A DNA stretch of 64,000 bases from Paenalcaligenes niemegkensis (GTDB taxonomy: Bacteria; Pseudomonadota; Gammaproteobacteria; Burkholderiales; Burkholderiaceae_B). The stretch covers positions 1,178,001-1,242,000 of the forward strand of contig NZ_JAKGCT010000004.1 in assembly GCF_022230885.1 (NCBI RefSeq), written 5' to 3'. Positions 1-13,549 of the stretch are shown here, piece by piece (position 1 is the first letter of the stretch; each line of letters begins with the position of its first letter). A program made the translations under genes and the position numbers. The notes below the pieces were generated by a model. The model ran no database searches, was not told where the DNA came from, and saw nothing but the letters and a program-made list of their open reading frames with translations.

Positions 1-2
1 AC

Positions 3-134
3 CCCGACTGGCACCCAAGCCTGAGTCTGAGCCAATATCAGCAACATGATCTGGCGCTTTATGGCCCACGGGACCACGCCACCCAGACACACTACTGTTT
101 GACCTGCACTCTTCGGAACATAGCACTTGCGTAA
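3..134 (+). CDS. possible 3' end of an unidentified gene (partial)
   Basis: A reading frame is open from the window edge for 43 codons to a TAA at 132-134. The peptide ends with a CLTC motif and a hydrophobic tail. I recognise no family. A frame of this length stays open by chance fairly often, so this is only a possibility; the sequence left of the window would decide it. Confidence 0.25.
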   Translation, partial: PDWHPSLSLSQYQQHDLALYGPRDHATQTHYCLTCTLRNIALA

Positions 135-397
135 ATACGCGGTAGCTTGAAACGGAAGCCCTGGCAACACACGCTTGTGACGCGGCCAGCGACAAAAAAG
201 AGAGGCGCAACAACACGGGCGGATAAACCCGTTAAAAAGAGCCCTACTGCCCAACCGGATTAGACTGGGCAGCAAGTACTTTACCCCGTTGTTAAGCGTC
301 GAGCAACCAGGTTTGTTGGAAAAGCGCAAATCCGCAGGGGCAGCATAGAGTGCGCATCCCCTATATACTTAGTAGCCCATGAACAGAAATTGGCTTT
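135..397. other. intergenic stretch upstream of the FUSC gene
   Basis: No convincing gene on either strand. A 7-bp hairpin (CTGCCCA 247-253 / TGGGCAG 266-272) is present without a T-run. A short ATG frame at 379 stops just after the downstream start. The promoter of the following gene must lie here, but no clear -35/-10 pair stands out. Confidence 0.4.
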
Positions 398-2692
398 ATG
401 GTTAATCCAATCCCCCAGTTACAGCGCTTTCTATACAGCCATTATCTGCTTGGCGGCCTACGCCAGTCGATGGGTGTGCTGTTGCCTGTCATCATTCTGG
501 GCGGTGTGTTCAAGCTGTACTATGTAGGCGTCATTGCTGCAATGGGTGCGATGTGCGTGGCCATTGTTGACTCTCCGGGCGGCCCGCGTCGCTACCGCAG
601 CAATGAAATGCTGGGCGGCGTGGCCCTGGGTACCCTGACTGTAGCCATAACAGGCTTTGCCTCGGGATCAACCTGGGCCATTTGGCTGGCTATTCCCCTT
701 TTATGCTTTAGCTTCTCAATGCTTAATGTATTTGGGAAGCGCGGCAGCTTGATGGGCTTTGCCTGCCTGTTGCTTATGTCTCTGACGCTACGCAGCTCAA
801 TGGAAAGCAGCGACGTTTGGTGGCACACCTTCTATTCCTTTATAGGCGGTCTGTCGTATTTTGCATTCAGCAGTTTATTCAGGCGCATCCTGTGGCTGCG
901 CGAAGAACGGCGAGTGCTGTCGATGGCCCTGTTTGCCACCGCCGAATACATGGCTGCACGAGCTAACTTTTACGACGCCAACACCGATCTTGACGAAAGC
1001 TATCGCGAGCTCATACGTGTGCAGTCCAGCATGAGCGAACTGCACCAGGCCGCACGCGATATGGTGCTGCGCGAACTGCCTCAAGGAAGGGGCCGTGGCG
1101 ATGGCCAGCGTGTCAGGCTCTTGAGTCTCTACACCAGTATGGTGAAGCTACTTGATATCTTGATCGCCACACATACCGACTACACCACATTAAGACGAAA
1201 GCTGGCCAGCAGCGACTTCATGGAGTTTGCCCGTGACGCGCTAAAGTATCTTTCCGTCGAAATTGGGCGCACGGCCTTAAACTTATCGCGCTACAGGCAA
1301 GGCGATGAACGCATCAGTGTAAAAGCCGAAGTTCGCGCCATGGAATACGAGCTGGACCGCTATAAAAGCAAAGGCTTTGCTCAGGAAGAGCCTGAGGTGT
1401 ATGCCTTGCTGGTACAAATCGTCAGACGCCTGCGCATAGCGCGGCAAATCGTCGAGCATATGGCCGACGACTCCCGGTCGGGCACCAGCAATATTCCTAT
1501 TGAGCAATATTTAGATAAATCGTTAAGCCGTTTTTTATCTCGCAAAGAATTGCGTTTTGGCTTGCTGACGAGCAACTTGCGTCTAAGCTCGTCGAGCTTC
1601 CGATATGCCGTTCGCGTTACGGTAGCCTCTTTGTTTGCCCTGGCCCTGCCTGCTATTGCCTTCACGTTCTATGACGCTGAGGCTGGTATGCTAAATGCCC
1701 TGACCTCGCATAGTCATTGGATCATCATGACGATTGTGGTCATTTTGAAACCGGGCTTCGCGCTGACCCGCCAAAGAAACACATGGCGCCTGATGGGAAC
1801 TGCGCTGGGCTGCAGTGCTAGCTTCATCATCATCAGTCTTACCAAAAACCCGGAATTATATTTCGCTGCAATGTTGATCGCTCATGTGCTGGGCAATAGT
1901 CTGGTGCAAATCAACTACATGTTGTCCGGCTTATTCAATACGATATTTGTCTTGCTTTCATTTCAGTTTGTATACGCAGGCAATAACTTTGTTATTGGAG
2001 AACGCCTGCTCGATACCTTTATCGGCTGCGCTATCGCCCTGATCTGCAGCTATGTGCTTCCACAATGGGAAGCCAGCTCGATGGACGATTTCGCCAGTGA
2101 GGCACTTGAAGCCAATAAGCGCTTTCTGTCCACGGGACTTAACTATGCCGCTCTTCATCGTCAATTAAATAACGACAACTTGCGGGCCAACGCACTGCTT
2201 GACGACGAGTCCGCGCCACAGGCGTTGAATGCTGAACAACGCTTGCAACTGGAAGATGACCTTAACGAAGCCGACACGCAGTGGCAATTGGCACGCAATC
2301 AGGTTCATATTGCATTCAATAATTTCTCTTCCGCGTTTTACCGGATGATGGACGAACCTGCCAATAGACAGAAAAATGCTGCACTGTTTAATAATTTAAT
2401 GATTCAAAACCATGTCTTAGCCTCGCAAATTGGCGCAGCTATACCCTTGCTGGCAACGTTGAATCAAGTTCCAGCTGGAATTGCACAAGCAACCGATGCA
2501 GTGGTTGCACTGTTGGACGGCCAGGAGGCAGAGCGGGTAGGAGCCATTGAAACCGAAGGCGAGCTGGCCATGCTGGCTTATCCTTTGCGTCAGATGATTA
2601 AGGCCGGGCGACTAATACGGCAAGATATGCGTGGCTTAAGCTATAGCTGGGGCCCTCCTGCTCCCGAGCATTTAAAAGAAGAAACGGTCTAA
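398..2692 (+). CDS. FUSC/YccS-family inner-membrane protein
   Basis: 764 aa. Two hydrophobic blocks, roughly residues 15-165 and 400-555, each with several membrane segments, are separated by a soluble, helix-rich domain of about 220 residues. A second soluble domain follows to the C-terminus. This duplicated layout and the length match the YccS/YhfK branch of the FUSC family, which is related to aromatic-acid exporters such as AaeB. The exported substrate of YccS-type proteins is not established, so the role here is only presumed transport. The ATG at 398 is the first usable start: an upstream ATG at 379 hits a stop almost immediately. The gene is monocistronic and convergent with yaaA. Confidence 0.88.
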   Translation: MVNPIPQLQRFLYSHYLLGGLRQSMGVLLPVIILGGVFKLYYVGVIAAMGAMCVAIVDSPGGPRRYRSNEMLGGVALGTLTVAITGFASGSTWAIWLAIPLLCFSFSMLNVFGKRGSLMGFACLLLMSLTLRSSMESSDVWWHTFYSFIGGLSYFAFSSLFRRILWLREERRVLSMALFATAEYMAARANFYDANTDLDESYRELIRVQSSMSELHQAARDMVLRELPQGRGRGDGQRVRLLSLYTSMVKLLDILIATHTDYTTLRRKLASSDFMEFARDALKYLSVEIGRTALNLSRYRQGDERISVKAEVRAMEYELDRYKSKGFAQEEPEVYALLVQIVRRLRIARQIVEHMADDSRSGTSNIPIEQYLDKSLSRFLSRKELRFGLLTSNLRLSSSSFRYAVRVTVASLFALALPAIAFTFYDAEAGMLNALTSHSHWIIMTIVVILKPGFALTRQRNTWRLMGTALGCSASFIIISLTKNPELYFAAMLIAHVLGNSLVQINYMLSGLFNTIFVLLSFQFVYAGNNFVIGERLLDTFIGCAIALICSYVLPQWEASSMDDFASEALEANKRFLSTGLNYAALHRQLNNDNLRANALLDDESAPQALNAEQRLQLEDDLNEADTQWQLARNQVHIAFNNFSSAFYRMMDEPANRQKNAALFNNLMIQNHVLASQIGAAIPLLATLNQVPAGIAQATDAVVALLDGQEAERVGAIETEGELAMLAYPLRQMIKAGRLIRQDMRGLSYSWGPPAPEHLKEETV

Positions 2693-2717
2693 AAACCTGC
2701 TTTTTAAACCGTTCTTT
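2684..2717. terminator. possible weak terminator between convergent genes
   Basis: An imperfect inverted repeat (AACGGT ... ACCGTT with an A5/T5 inner part) spans the stop codon of the FUSC gene. Weak and without a long T-run. Confidence 0.25.
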
Positions 2718-2745
2718 CTGCTGCTTTGCCTACTGTTAAAGCTGG

Positions 2746-3534
2746 CTATTTCTTAAGCACACTTTCTGGGCGTTGAAAAACCAGCTTGGTGTCTGTGGAC
2801 AAATCGGGCTGAAACGCATAGCCGGCCACATCAAACTTCGTCAGTTCCTTAACCGTTGTAATACGGTTATCAATAGCGTAACGCATCATCAGGCCACGTG
2901 CTTTCTTGGCATAAAAACTGATTATTTTCCAGACGCCATTCTTCTCGTCCTGGAACACGCATTGCACTACTGGCAACCCGGCTGCTTTTAGATCTACGGC
3001 CTTGAAGTATTCGTCTGAGGCCAGATTAACGAGCACAGCATCGCCTTTCTGTTGTGCCTCACGCTCAGCAAGATAGCTACCTATTTTGGAGCCCCAGTAC
3101 TCGTATAGATTTTTTCCAGCCGGGTTAGCTAGCCGGGTTCCCATTTCCAGACGATATGGGCGCATTAAGTCGAGCGGGCGCAATGCCCCGTATAAGCCAC
3201 TTAAAATGATTAGATGATCTTGCGTCCATTGCAACTGCTCATCAGAAAGCTCATCAGCTTTCAAGCCTTCGTACACGTCACCATTAAAGGCGAGTATGGC
3301 CTGGCGGGAGTTATCGAGCGTAAACGTAGGTTTCCATTGTGCAAAACGCTCTACATTTAAGCGGGCCAGATCGTCGCTGATGCGCATCAAAGCAGTAAGG
3401 TCCTCGGCGGATTTCTCGCGCATAATGGCGTTTAACGTTTGTGCTTCATCCACGAATAGCGGCTGACTGCTCTTGGTGGTGCGAACGGGTGAATCGTAAT
3501 CCAGCTTTTTGGCCGGTGAAAGTAAAAACAACAT
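2746..3534 (-). CDS. yaaA: peroxide stress protein YaaA (DUF328)
   Basis: 262 aa from the ATG at 3534. Upstream in-frame codons exist, but the family's conserved N-terminus (MLFLLSPAKKLD) begins exactly here, preceded by a good AAGGA ribosome site. Family members bind DNA and limit intracellular iron and Fenton damage under H2O2 stress in E. coli. Conserved family blocks such as LSGLYGALRPLDLM in the middle and NLASDEYFKAV in the C-terminal half are present, and length is normal. It lies 25 bp after bdhA and is probably co-transcribed with it. Confidence 0.95.
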   Translation of the reverse strand: MLFLLSPAKKLDYDSPVRTTKSSQPLFVDEAQTLNAIMREKSAEDLTALMRISDDLARLNVERFAQWKPTFTLDNSRQAILAFNGDVYEGLKADELSDEQLQWTQDHLIILSGLYGALRPLDLMRPYRLEMGTRLANPAGKNLYEYWGSKIGSYLAEREAQQKGDAVLVNLASDEYFKAVDLKAAGLPVVQCVFQDEKNGVWKIISFYAKKARGLMMRYAIDNRITTVKELTKFDVAGYAFQPDLSTDTKLVFQRPESVLKK

Positions 3535-3559
3535 AGCTATCCTTAACGTAATACTGCGC

Positions 3560-4342
3560 TCAACGCGCTGTCCAACCGCCATCAAGACTCAAGCTTGTGC
3601 CGGTCATTTGATCGGCGGCCTCTGTACACATAAAAACGGCTGCTCCGGCAATTTGCTCAGGAGTAACGAACTGTAGCGAAGGCTGTTTTTCTGAGAGCAG
3701 CATTTTTGCCGCCGTTTCAATATCCACTTCGGAACCCTTTGCCAAGGCAACGATTTGAGCCTCAACCAAAGGAGTACGCACCCAGCCAGGACAAATCGCA
3801 TTGCAGGTAATTCCATTACCCGCGTTCTCCAGTGCCACCACTTTGCTTAAACCTACCACACCGTGCTTGGCAGCAACATAGGCGGCCTTGTGCTCTGAGG
3901 CCACCAGACCGTGAGCCGAAGCGATATTGATAATACGCCCCCATCCTTTTTCCTGCATTTTTGGCAGAGCCGCTGCCGTTGTGTGAAATACGGCAGATAA
4001 ATTCAAGGCAATCACAGCATCCCAGCGCTCGACCGGAAAGCTTTCAGTAGGGTCGGTATGCTGTATACCCGCATTGTTCACCAGTATATCTACTGCACCC
4101 AGAACGTCGGTAGCTTGTGAGATCAGACTTCTTGCACCTTCGGGCGTACTGAGGTCCACGTTGAGATAATGGGCCTTGACATCAAACTCAAGCTCAATGT
4201 TTACCCGTAGCTTTTCAATTTCCCTGGCGTTTCCAAAACCGTTCAATACGATATCAGCTCCGTGAGAGGCTAAGCCTCGGGCGATAGCCAAGCCAATGCC
4301 ACTTGTTGAACCCGTAACTACCGCTGCCTTGTTCGTGAGCAT
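3560..4342 (-). CDS. bdhA: 3-hydroxybutyrate dehydrogenase (SDR family)
   Basis: 260 aa. Classical short-chain dehydrogenase: the NAD-binding TGSTSGIG motif is at residues 10-17, NNAG lies near residue 90, and the catalytic Ser...YxxxK (AYVAAKHG) lies around residues 140-160. The overall sequence follows the D-3-hydroxybutyrate dehydrogenase subgroup, which converts 3-hydroxybutyrate and NAD+ to acetoacetate and NADH in polyhydroxybutyrate or ketone-body use. It is the first gene of a two-gene unit with yaaA. Other SDR substrates cannot be fully excluded from sequence alone. Confidence 0.88.
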   Translation of the reverse strand: MLTNKAAVVTGSTSGIGLAIARGLASHGADIVLNGFGNAREIEKLRVNIELEFDVKAHYLNVDLSTPEGARSLISQATDVLGAVDILVNNAGIQHTDPTESFPVERWDAVIALNLSAVFHTTAAALPKMQEKGWGRIINIASAHGLVASEHKAAYVAAKHGVVGLSKVVALENAGNGITCNAICPGWVRTPLVEAQIVALAKGSEVDIETAAKMLLSEKQPSLQFVTPEQIAGAAVFMCTEAADQMTGTSLSLDGGWTAR

Positions 4343-4562
4343 TATCAGCCCCCAGTTAATCGATAATTTTTTATTTTAGCGTCTTTGGGCAGTCTGCACC
4401 GCCTTGTCGGCAAGCTATTCTGGTTCATGCTCCCCCTCGCACGCCAAGCCGAATTCTAAAGCCGGCGCCGTAAGTCACGGACTTCATTTAGCTCAACCAC
4501 GGTGATTCTGCCCTGCGCTAAAAAGACTGCTCTTTTATTATGTGCATTTTAAAAATCTCTGC

Positions 4563-4568
4563 TAGAAT
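4563..4568 (+). promoter_or_regulatory. possible -10 element of the tRNA-Ser promoter
   Basis: TAGAAT lies about 56 bp before the tRNA, after an AT-rich stretch. No good -35 is visible, so confidence is low. Confidence 0.3.
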
Positions 4569-4623
4569 GGCGGTCTTGCTTTTAAGAGGCCTACGGCTTG
4601 ATCACTCTTTTTAGCAAGACCGC

Positions 4624-4713
4624 GGGCAGGTGGCAGAGTGGTCGAATGCGCTGGACTCGAAATCCAGTGTACGTCTAGGCGTACCGTGAGTTCGAATCTC
4701 ACCCTGCCCGCCA
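4624..4713 (+). tRNA. serU: tRNA-Ser (anticodon CGA)
   Basis: 90 nt including an encoded CCA. The acceptor stem GGGCAGG/CCTGCCC, an anticodon stem CTGGA/TCCAG with loop CTCGAAA (anticodon CGA), a long class-II variable arm and a T-arm GTGAG-TTCGAAT-CTCAC all form. The long variable arm is characteristic of tRNA-Ser. It decodes UCG. It is transcribed alone and followed by two hairpins; serS, the enzyme that charges it, is 750 bp downstream on the opposite strand. Confidence 0.97.
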
Positions 4714-4741
4714 CTATTTATACATGCTTCACACGCTAGAG

Positions 4742-4766
4742 AGCCGCCAGAAATGGCGGCTTTTTA
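4742..4766 (+). terminator. Rho-independent terminator after tRNA-Ser
   Basis: Stem AGCCGCC/GGCGGCT with a 6-nt loop followed by a T-run. Confidence 0.85.
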
Positions 4767-4813
4767 TTTGCCTGTACGAGCGAGATTTTGTGCATTTACA
4801 GAAGCTGCCCTAT

Positions 4814-4837
4814 AGCCCGCCATTGTGCGGGCTTTTT
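4814..4837 (+). terminator. second Rho-independent terminator
   Basis: Stem AGCCCGC/GCGGGCT with a 6-nt loop followed by TTTT; a backup terminator about 50 bp behind the first. Confidence 0.75.
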
Positions 4838-5011
4838 CATGCCTTGGATCCGTCTGCTGTTGATTTGAAATTAAGGTCATGAACTCGTCTTTCACTCTGC
4901 GCATCAAACCTAGGGTAATCCATATAGAGGTGCTGCGTACTTAGGCCTATAGTCAATCTATAGGTACTGCTTGTGTTGTTTGCGCTGAACTTCTTTTATA
5001 AGGAGAGAGTC

Positions 5012-5371
5012 ATGCAATTTCAAACACTTCAATGGGTCATTGATATTAATGGCGATGGCACTTTTAGCCTGTGGGAACTATGGGAAACCGCACGTTGGGC
5101 GTTCCGTATTCCTGGCAGTCTGGTCGTAGAGTTTATCGGCCAATTCCCTGCTCTGGCCTCGATTCTGAACATCAGCGCTTCGCCACAAACAGGCTACGCC
5201 AGTCTGAGCGGCTTGATTGCCAAAACGCTGTCGCTACTGTTTTGGGTTCCCTTGCTGCTGTGGACGCTGGGTCGTGGCGCACCTGCCGCCGATAAGACAG
5301 GCCCCTCTGCCGAAACCTCGGATCCGCTGCTAATTACTTTATCTGACGACTATCCCATAAAGTATCGATAG
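5012..5371 (+). CDS. small membrane protein with an EF-hand loop
   Basis: 119 aa. The start at 5012 is chosen because AAGGAGAG lies just upstream; a longer frame from 4973 lacks a ribosome site. Residues 11-22 (DINGDGTFSLWE) fit the 12-residue EF-hand calcium loop exactly: D, N, D at positions 1, 3, 5, G at 6, S at 9, E at 12. Two hydrophobic stretches follow (about residues 35-55 and 70-88), and the polar tail is Ser/Asp-rich. I do not recognise a named family. Binding of calcium is inferred from the motif only. The gene stands alone between the tRNA-Ser terminators and the terminator shared with serS. Confidence 0.75.
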   Translation: MQFQTLQWVIDINGDGTFSLWELWETARWAFRIPGSLVVEFIGQFPALASILNISASPQTGYASLSGLIAKTLSLLFWVPLLLWTLGRGAPAADKTGPSAETSDPLLITLSDDYPIKYR

Positions 5372-5403
5372 TGCCTTTCTCATGACTATTAATTTCAACG
5401 GAT

Positions 5404-5442
5404 AAAAAAACCGCAAACTTAAATCAAGATTGCGGTTTTTTT
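5404..5442. terminator. bidirectional terminator between the EF-hand gene and serS
   Basis: AAAAAAACCGCAA ... TTGCGGTTTTTTT; A-run and T-run flank the stem, so it can act on both strands. Confidence 0.85.
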
Positions 5443-5462
5443 CACTGCGTTCTATGCAGACC

Positions 5463-8180
<2,718 letters not shown>

Positions 8181-8200
8181 GAGCAATAACCCATGCCCGC

Positions 8201-8827
8201 TTAAGGCATAGTGACCATATCCACGCCGTCGGGCGCTTTAAAAATAAATAAAGCGGGATCAACAGCGCTTTGTGGGGTTAGACCAGTGAGATCAATGCGA
8301 GTTGTTTGTCCGAACGAGTCTAACAACTCGAGACGTACAGGCTGCTTCTCTTTAAAGCCAATATTGACATGGGCAAAGCCAGCATCTGCGCTTTTGGGTA
8401 CCGCCTGCAACCATTGAAGGCCGTCATTATCAGGCATTTCTGATAGTTCAAAAGCATCGTCGATTCGGCCCGAACCAAATAAAATGGCCGCAGGTGAAGC
8501 CCCGACCGCCGCATCAACACCGCGCCGGGTTACTTGCATCAGATCAGCATCATACTGATAGACATATTGGCCATCAGACAAAACAAGCTGCTCGTAAGGC
8601 TCGCGCACCTCCCAGCGAAATTGACCTTGACGCTGAAAAGCAAAATTACCTGTTTGAGCCGCTGAGCCAGACCCAGAGTTATCGACCGTACGTTGGGTAA
8701 ACTGGCCTGTGGCAGCACTGACTTCGCTGACAAAGGCACGCAACTGCTCTGCCGCTCCGGCTGCCCAGGTCATGCTTGATGCTCCCAGCAACAACATGCC
8801 AGCTAAAGCATAGTTAATCGTCTTCAT
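8201..8827 (-). CDS. lolA: outer-membrane lipoprotein carrier protein LolA
   Basis: 208 aa with a clear signal peptide (hydrophobic residues 5-22, cleavage after TWA). Periplasmic chaperone that takes lipoproteins from LolCDE to LolB at the outer membrane. The family pattern [18 protein letters not shown] near residue 65 and the C-terminal RIDLTGL block are present. The start overlaps the end of ftsK by 14 bp, indicating translational coupling in the ftsK-lolA-rarA-serS operon, a common beta-proteobacterial order. Confidence 0.95.
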   Translation of the reverse strand: MKTINYALAGMLLLGASSMTWAAGAAEQLRAFVSEVSAATGQFTQRTVDNSGSGSAAQTGNFAFQRQGQFRWEVREPYEQLVLSDGQYVYQYDADLMQVTRRGVDAAVGASPAAILFGSGRIDDAFELSEMPDNDGLQWLQAVPKSADAGFAHVNIGFKEKQPVRLELLDSFGQTTRIDLTGLTPQSAVDPALFIFKAPDGVDMVTMP

Positions 8828-11179
8828 CAGAAGCCCCTCCGGTGGGAACTAAAATTTCGCGGTTACCATTAGGCTGCATGGCTGAAACCACACCAGCCTG
8901 TTCCATCTGCTCGAGTAAACGAGCAGCACGGTTGTAGCCAATACGCAAGTGACGCTGCACTGACGAAATCGAGGCACGACGATTTTTGAGAATAATTGCT
9001 ACAGCCTGATCATACAGAGGATCGGACTCGGCATCGGCCATACCGGTAACCGGATTTAAACCGTCGCCGGTTTCGCCAGCCTGTATCCCTTCAAGAATCC
9101 CATCGATGTAATCAGGCTCGCCGCCCTGCTCTTTTAAATAGTCCACGACGCGATGCACTTCGTCATCGTGCACAAAAGCACCGTGAACACGAACAGGAAA
9201 ACCTGTACCTGGTGGCAAATACAGCATATCCCCTTGGCCCAGCAAGGTCTCGGCCCCCATCTGATCGAGAATCGTGCGGGAGTCGATGCGCGATGACACC
9301 TGAAACGAGATACGGGTAGGTATGTTGGCCTTGATCAGGCCGGTAATGACATCAACACTAGGGCGCTGCGTGGCTAAAACCAGATGGATCCCGGCGGCCC
9401 GTGCCTTTTGGGCCAGACGGGCAATAAGCTCTTCAATTTTCTTACCTGCCACCATCATCAAATCGGCAAGCTCATCGATGACGACCACAATAAATGGAAT
9501 TGTGCTTAGTGGCTCAGGGGCATCGGGTGTGAGCGAGAAGGGATTAGGTATAGGCGTACCTTTTTTCTCGGCTTCACGAATCTTGGCATTAAAGCCTGCG
9601 AGATTTCGCACGCCCATTTTGCTCATCAGCCGATAGCGTTTTTCCATCTCGTTTACGCACCAGTTCAGGGCATTCGCAGCCTGACGCATATCGGTGACAA
9701 CCGGCGCCAACAGGTGGGGGATGCCCTCGTAAACGCTCATTTCGAGCATCTTGGGGTCAATGAGTATGAGCTTGACCTCGTCTGCCGCAGCCTTATACAG
9801 CAGCGACAATATCATGGCATTAATACCCACTGACTTGCCCGAGCCGGTGGTACCCGCCACCAACAGGTGAGGCATACGAGCCAGATCGACCACTACGGGG
9901 TTACCGGCTATGTCTTTGCCCAGCACCATGGTTAAAAGTGACGCACTGCGGTGGTAAGTTTGCGAGCCGATAATCTCTTCGAGGCGAACCATCTGACGCT
10001 TCGGATTAGGTAGCTCCAGACCCATCAGGTTTTTACCCGGAATAGTTTCCACTACCCTAATGCTGACCAGACTTAGTGATCTGGCCAGGTCTTTGCCCAA
10101 ATTTACGATTTGACTGCCCTTGACCCCCGTAGCCGGCTCAATTTCGTAGCGGGTAATCACCGGCCCCGACTGTGCACTGACCACGGTTACGTTTACGCCA
10201 AAATCAGAAAGCTTTTTCTCTATTAGTCTGGAGGTGTACTCCAGCGTTTCAGCCGACACGGTTTCTTGCTGTTCGTCTGCGGCATCCAGAAGGCTGACCT
10301 CGGGCAACCCGCCAGGAAGACTGGGCTGCCTGGGCTCTTTAAACAACGCTTGCTGCTTTTCTTTTTCAACGCGTTCGGATTTAGGCACTACGGTAATGGC
10401 AGGTTCGATACGCACTGGCGTTTCGTGCACGAACTGCTCTTGTTTGGTGGCCACACTTTCTTTGCGTTCAGCACTCTTGGTTTCACCAACGCGGCGATCT
10501 TCGCGCGCCGCTTTGAATTCAAGCAAGCGGCGTATGCCTTTTTCTACACCCTGGCCTATTTTCTCGGAAACAGTCAACCACGAAAAATTGAAAAACAAAC
10601 TTGAGCCCGTCGCAATAAAACTGAGCAGCAGCAACGTGGCACCCGCAAAGCCCAGGCTGGTCGCCATGAGATCCGCAAGCATGCGCCCTAGCTGCCCCCT
10701 GCACCTGCTGGCAAGTTCTGGCCCCACTCACGGAACTGCAAGGCCTCGAAGCCCATGCACCCCAAAAGCAATAAGAAGAATCCAATTCCGATTTCCCAGC
10801 GTACACGCGGCAGGGGCTCTTCGGCCTTAGCCTTGGGCAGCATCAGATGGGTTAAGCGATAAAACCCCACAGCTACACGCTGCACCAGCAATACCACCCA
10901 CAGCCACGCGGAGAAGCCAAATAGAAACAAAAGAAAATCAGAAACGTTGGCACCAAATGTGCCACCCCGATTGCGAATGACCCCGGCATGCACGGACTGC
11001 GACCACGCGGGGTCAGCGGAATTCCAGGTAGCCAGGACAAGACCCAGCCAGGCAGCGACAGCGGCAAAAACAAACCACCGTGCTTCGCGCACGAGTGAGG
11101 TCAGCCGTAGCTGCAACGGGGAAGGCCCATTTCGGACGTTTTTTGAGGAGCGATTTGAAGGAGCAGGTAATCTAGCCAT
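8814..11179 (-). CDS. ftsK: DNA translocase FtsK, frameshifted in this sequence
   Basis: Septum-anchored translocase that moves chromosome termini and activates XerCD recombination during division. Four N-terminal membrane segments are visible, then a fairly short linker, the motor domain with Walker A (GTTGSGKS) and the DNA-reading winged-helix gamma domain (about the last 70 residues, [20 protein letters not shown]). The frame breaks in the membrane part: one frame ends after PAGAGG and the next continues [10 protein letters not shown]. Adding one G to the five-G tract (plus-strand C run 10695-10699) gives one 788-aa protein. An essential division gene broken by one homopolymer base argues for a sequence error. 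Divergent from trxB. Confidence 0.92.
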
Positions 11180-11207
11180 GGACTCATTATAATTGGCTGG
11201 TTATTGA

Positions 11208-12203
<996 letters not shown>

Positions 12204-12302
12204 AAGCAAGTCGAGCAAGCCTCAGCTTGCCGACTTGAAAACCCTTCACTCAAACAGAGCGTCATTGGCACAGAGCCCTCCTGAAGGGGGAATACTGCGT
12301 CC

Positions 12303-12959
12303 ATGACGCCAAAGGCGCTGGCGGCCGCTAAGTACAGCTCACCAGAAAGCAATAAGCTTAAAAATGAATTTCGCGAACTGCTCCAGACTGATATTGTTCA
12401 AAAACCTTTGCTTTCAAGCGCAGATAAAAAGTTATTTGAGCAGGAAATGCACAGTGTTCAGCCGCTAACACCTTCGGGACGGCAACTCTTCCCACCATTA
12501 AGCGACAATCATCGTGAGCAACACTCTGCGAACCGCCTTAACGCTGTTGGCACCGATGTACCGGTTCTGGTTCTGGCGCAAACCTCTGACCACTATATTT
12601 CTCCCCTTTTCGAAGACGACCCAACTGAGTTTCTCAGCCCGGCTTGTGGAACAGATGTAATGCGTAATCTGAAAAAGGGCCGTTGGCCCATTTTGGCCAG
12701 CCTTGACCTGCACGGCGCTACTCTAGACGATGCAAGAGTTTTGGTGAGCAACTTCGTCGATCAATGCATTGAACATCGTATTAAATGCGTGCGCATCGTT
12801 CATGGAGTTGGCTATGGTTCTAAAGGCAACGGCCCCATACTGTTACCCACTGTGCGACGCTGGCTTGCACAGCTGCATGACGTTCTAGCCTATACCGAGT
12901 GCGCGCCCCACGAAGGCGGCAAAGGGGCTGTCAAAATTGTATTACGTACCTACAGGTAA
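12303..12959 (+). CDS. Smr-domain protein (MutS2-type endonuclease domain)
   Basis: 218 aa. The first ~125 residues are polar and poorly conserved. The C-terminal Smr domain (about 130-218) has the signature LDLHGAT, then [18 protein letters not shown] and the final [14 protein letters not shown]. Smr domains nick or bind branched DNA or cleave RNA; stand-alone versions are of uncertain role. It lies about 100 bp after trxB and 8 bp before an SMR-family efflux gene (similar acronym, unrelated family). Confidence 0.85.
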   Translation: MTPKALAAAKYSSPESNKLKNEFRELLQTDIVQKPLLSSADKKLFEQEMHSVQPLTPSGRQLFPPLSDNHREQHSANRLNAVGTDVPVLVLAQTSDHYISPLFEDDPTEFLSPACGTDVMRNLKKGRWPILASLDLHGATLDDARVLVSNFVDQCIEHRIKCVRIVHGVGYGSKGNGPILLPTVRRWLAQLHDVLAYTECAPHEGGKGAVKIVLRTYR

Positions 12960-12967
12960 CCTTAATC

Positions 12968-13297
12968 ATGGCTTGGGTATATTTAAGTATTGCCATCGCA
13001 GCAGAAATCATCGCTACCACTGCTCTTAAAAGCAGCGAATCCTTCACTCGCTTGTGGCCCAGCCTAATTACAGCACTGGGTTACGGAATAGCTTTTTATT
13101 TCTTATCGCTATCACTGCGCAGCATACCCATCGGTATCGCTTATGCGGTCTGGTCGGGTGTAGGAATCGTAGCAATATCGATCATTGCCTGGATTGTATT
13201 TAAGCAGCAGTTAGATTTGCCTGCCTTACTGGGCATCGGCCTGATTGTGGCAGGCGTGCTGGTTATTAATATAGCGTCTAAATCAGCACATCTGTAG
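12968..13297 (+). CDS. small multidrug resistance (SMR/EmrE-type) efflux protein
   Basis: 109 aa with four membrane helices covering nearly the whole chain. The membrane-embedded essential Glu is at residue 13 ([14 protein letters not shown]), matching EmrE Glu14, and the helix-3 signature AYAVWSGVG is present. It works as an antiparallel dimer exchanging protons for cationic drugs or small metabolites. The start at 12968 follows the EmrE-type N-terminus. Closest in style to QacE/EmrE; substrate cannot be assigned. Confidence 0.92.
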   Translation: MAWVYLSIAIAAEIIATTALKSSESFTRLWPSLITALGYGIAFYFLSLSLRSIPIGIAYAVWSGVGIVAISIIAWIVFKQQLDLPALLGIGLIVAGVLVINIASKSAHL

Positions 13298-13350
13298 CGC
13301 CAGGACGGGCCGAGCTGTCTCATGCCTACGAGCCTGCAGGTGAACTATAA

Positions 13351-13393
13351 AAAACAAAGGCCAACAGGATCACTGTTGGCCTTTGTTTTTTTA
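13351..13393 (+). terminator. strong Rho-independent terminator
   Basis: A 15-bp stem (AACAAAGGCCAACAG / CTGTTGGCCTTTGTT) with a 5-nt loop and a T-run, just after the SMR efflux gene. Confidence 0.9.
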
Positions 13394-13549
13394 TGTTGTT
13401 GTTATAGATACTGCTTTATATAGATACCGCAATCTGCGGCTGCCCTGTTAAGTCGGGCTGCATAGTCTCCTCACCTGCATGAAACGTATTGTGCATTAGT
13501 TTATAAGCTTTAACACTTAGGGAATGCACTGATACGTTTAGAAATTCAC

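Noticed and set aside
1381-1665. Minus-strand frame inside the FUSC gene
   Set aside because: Shadow of a well-supported gene, with no ribosome site or family match.
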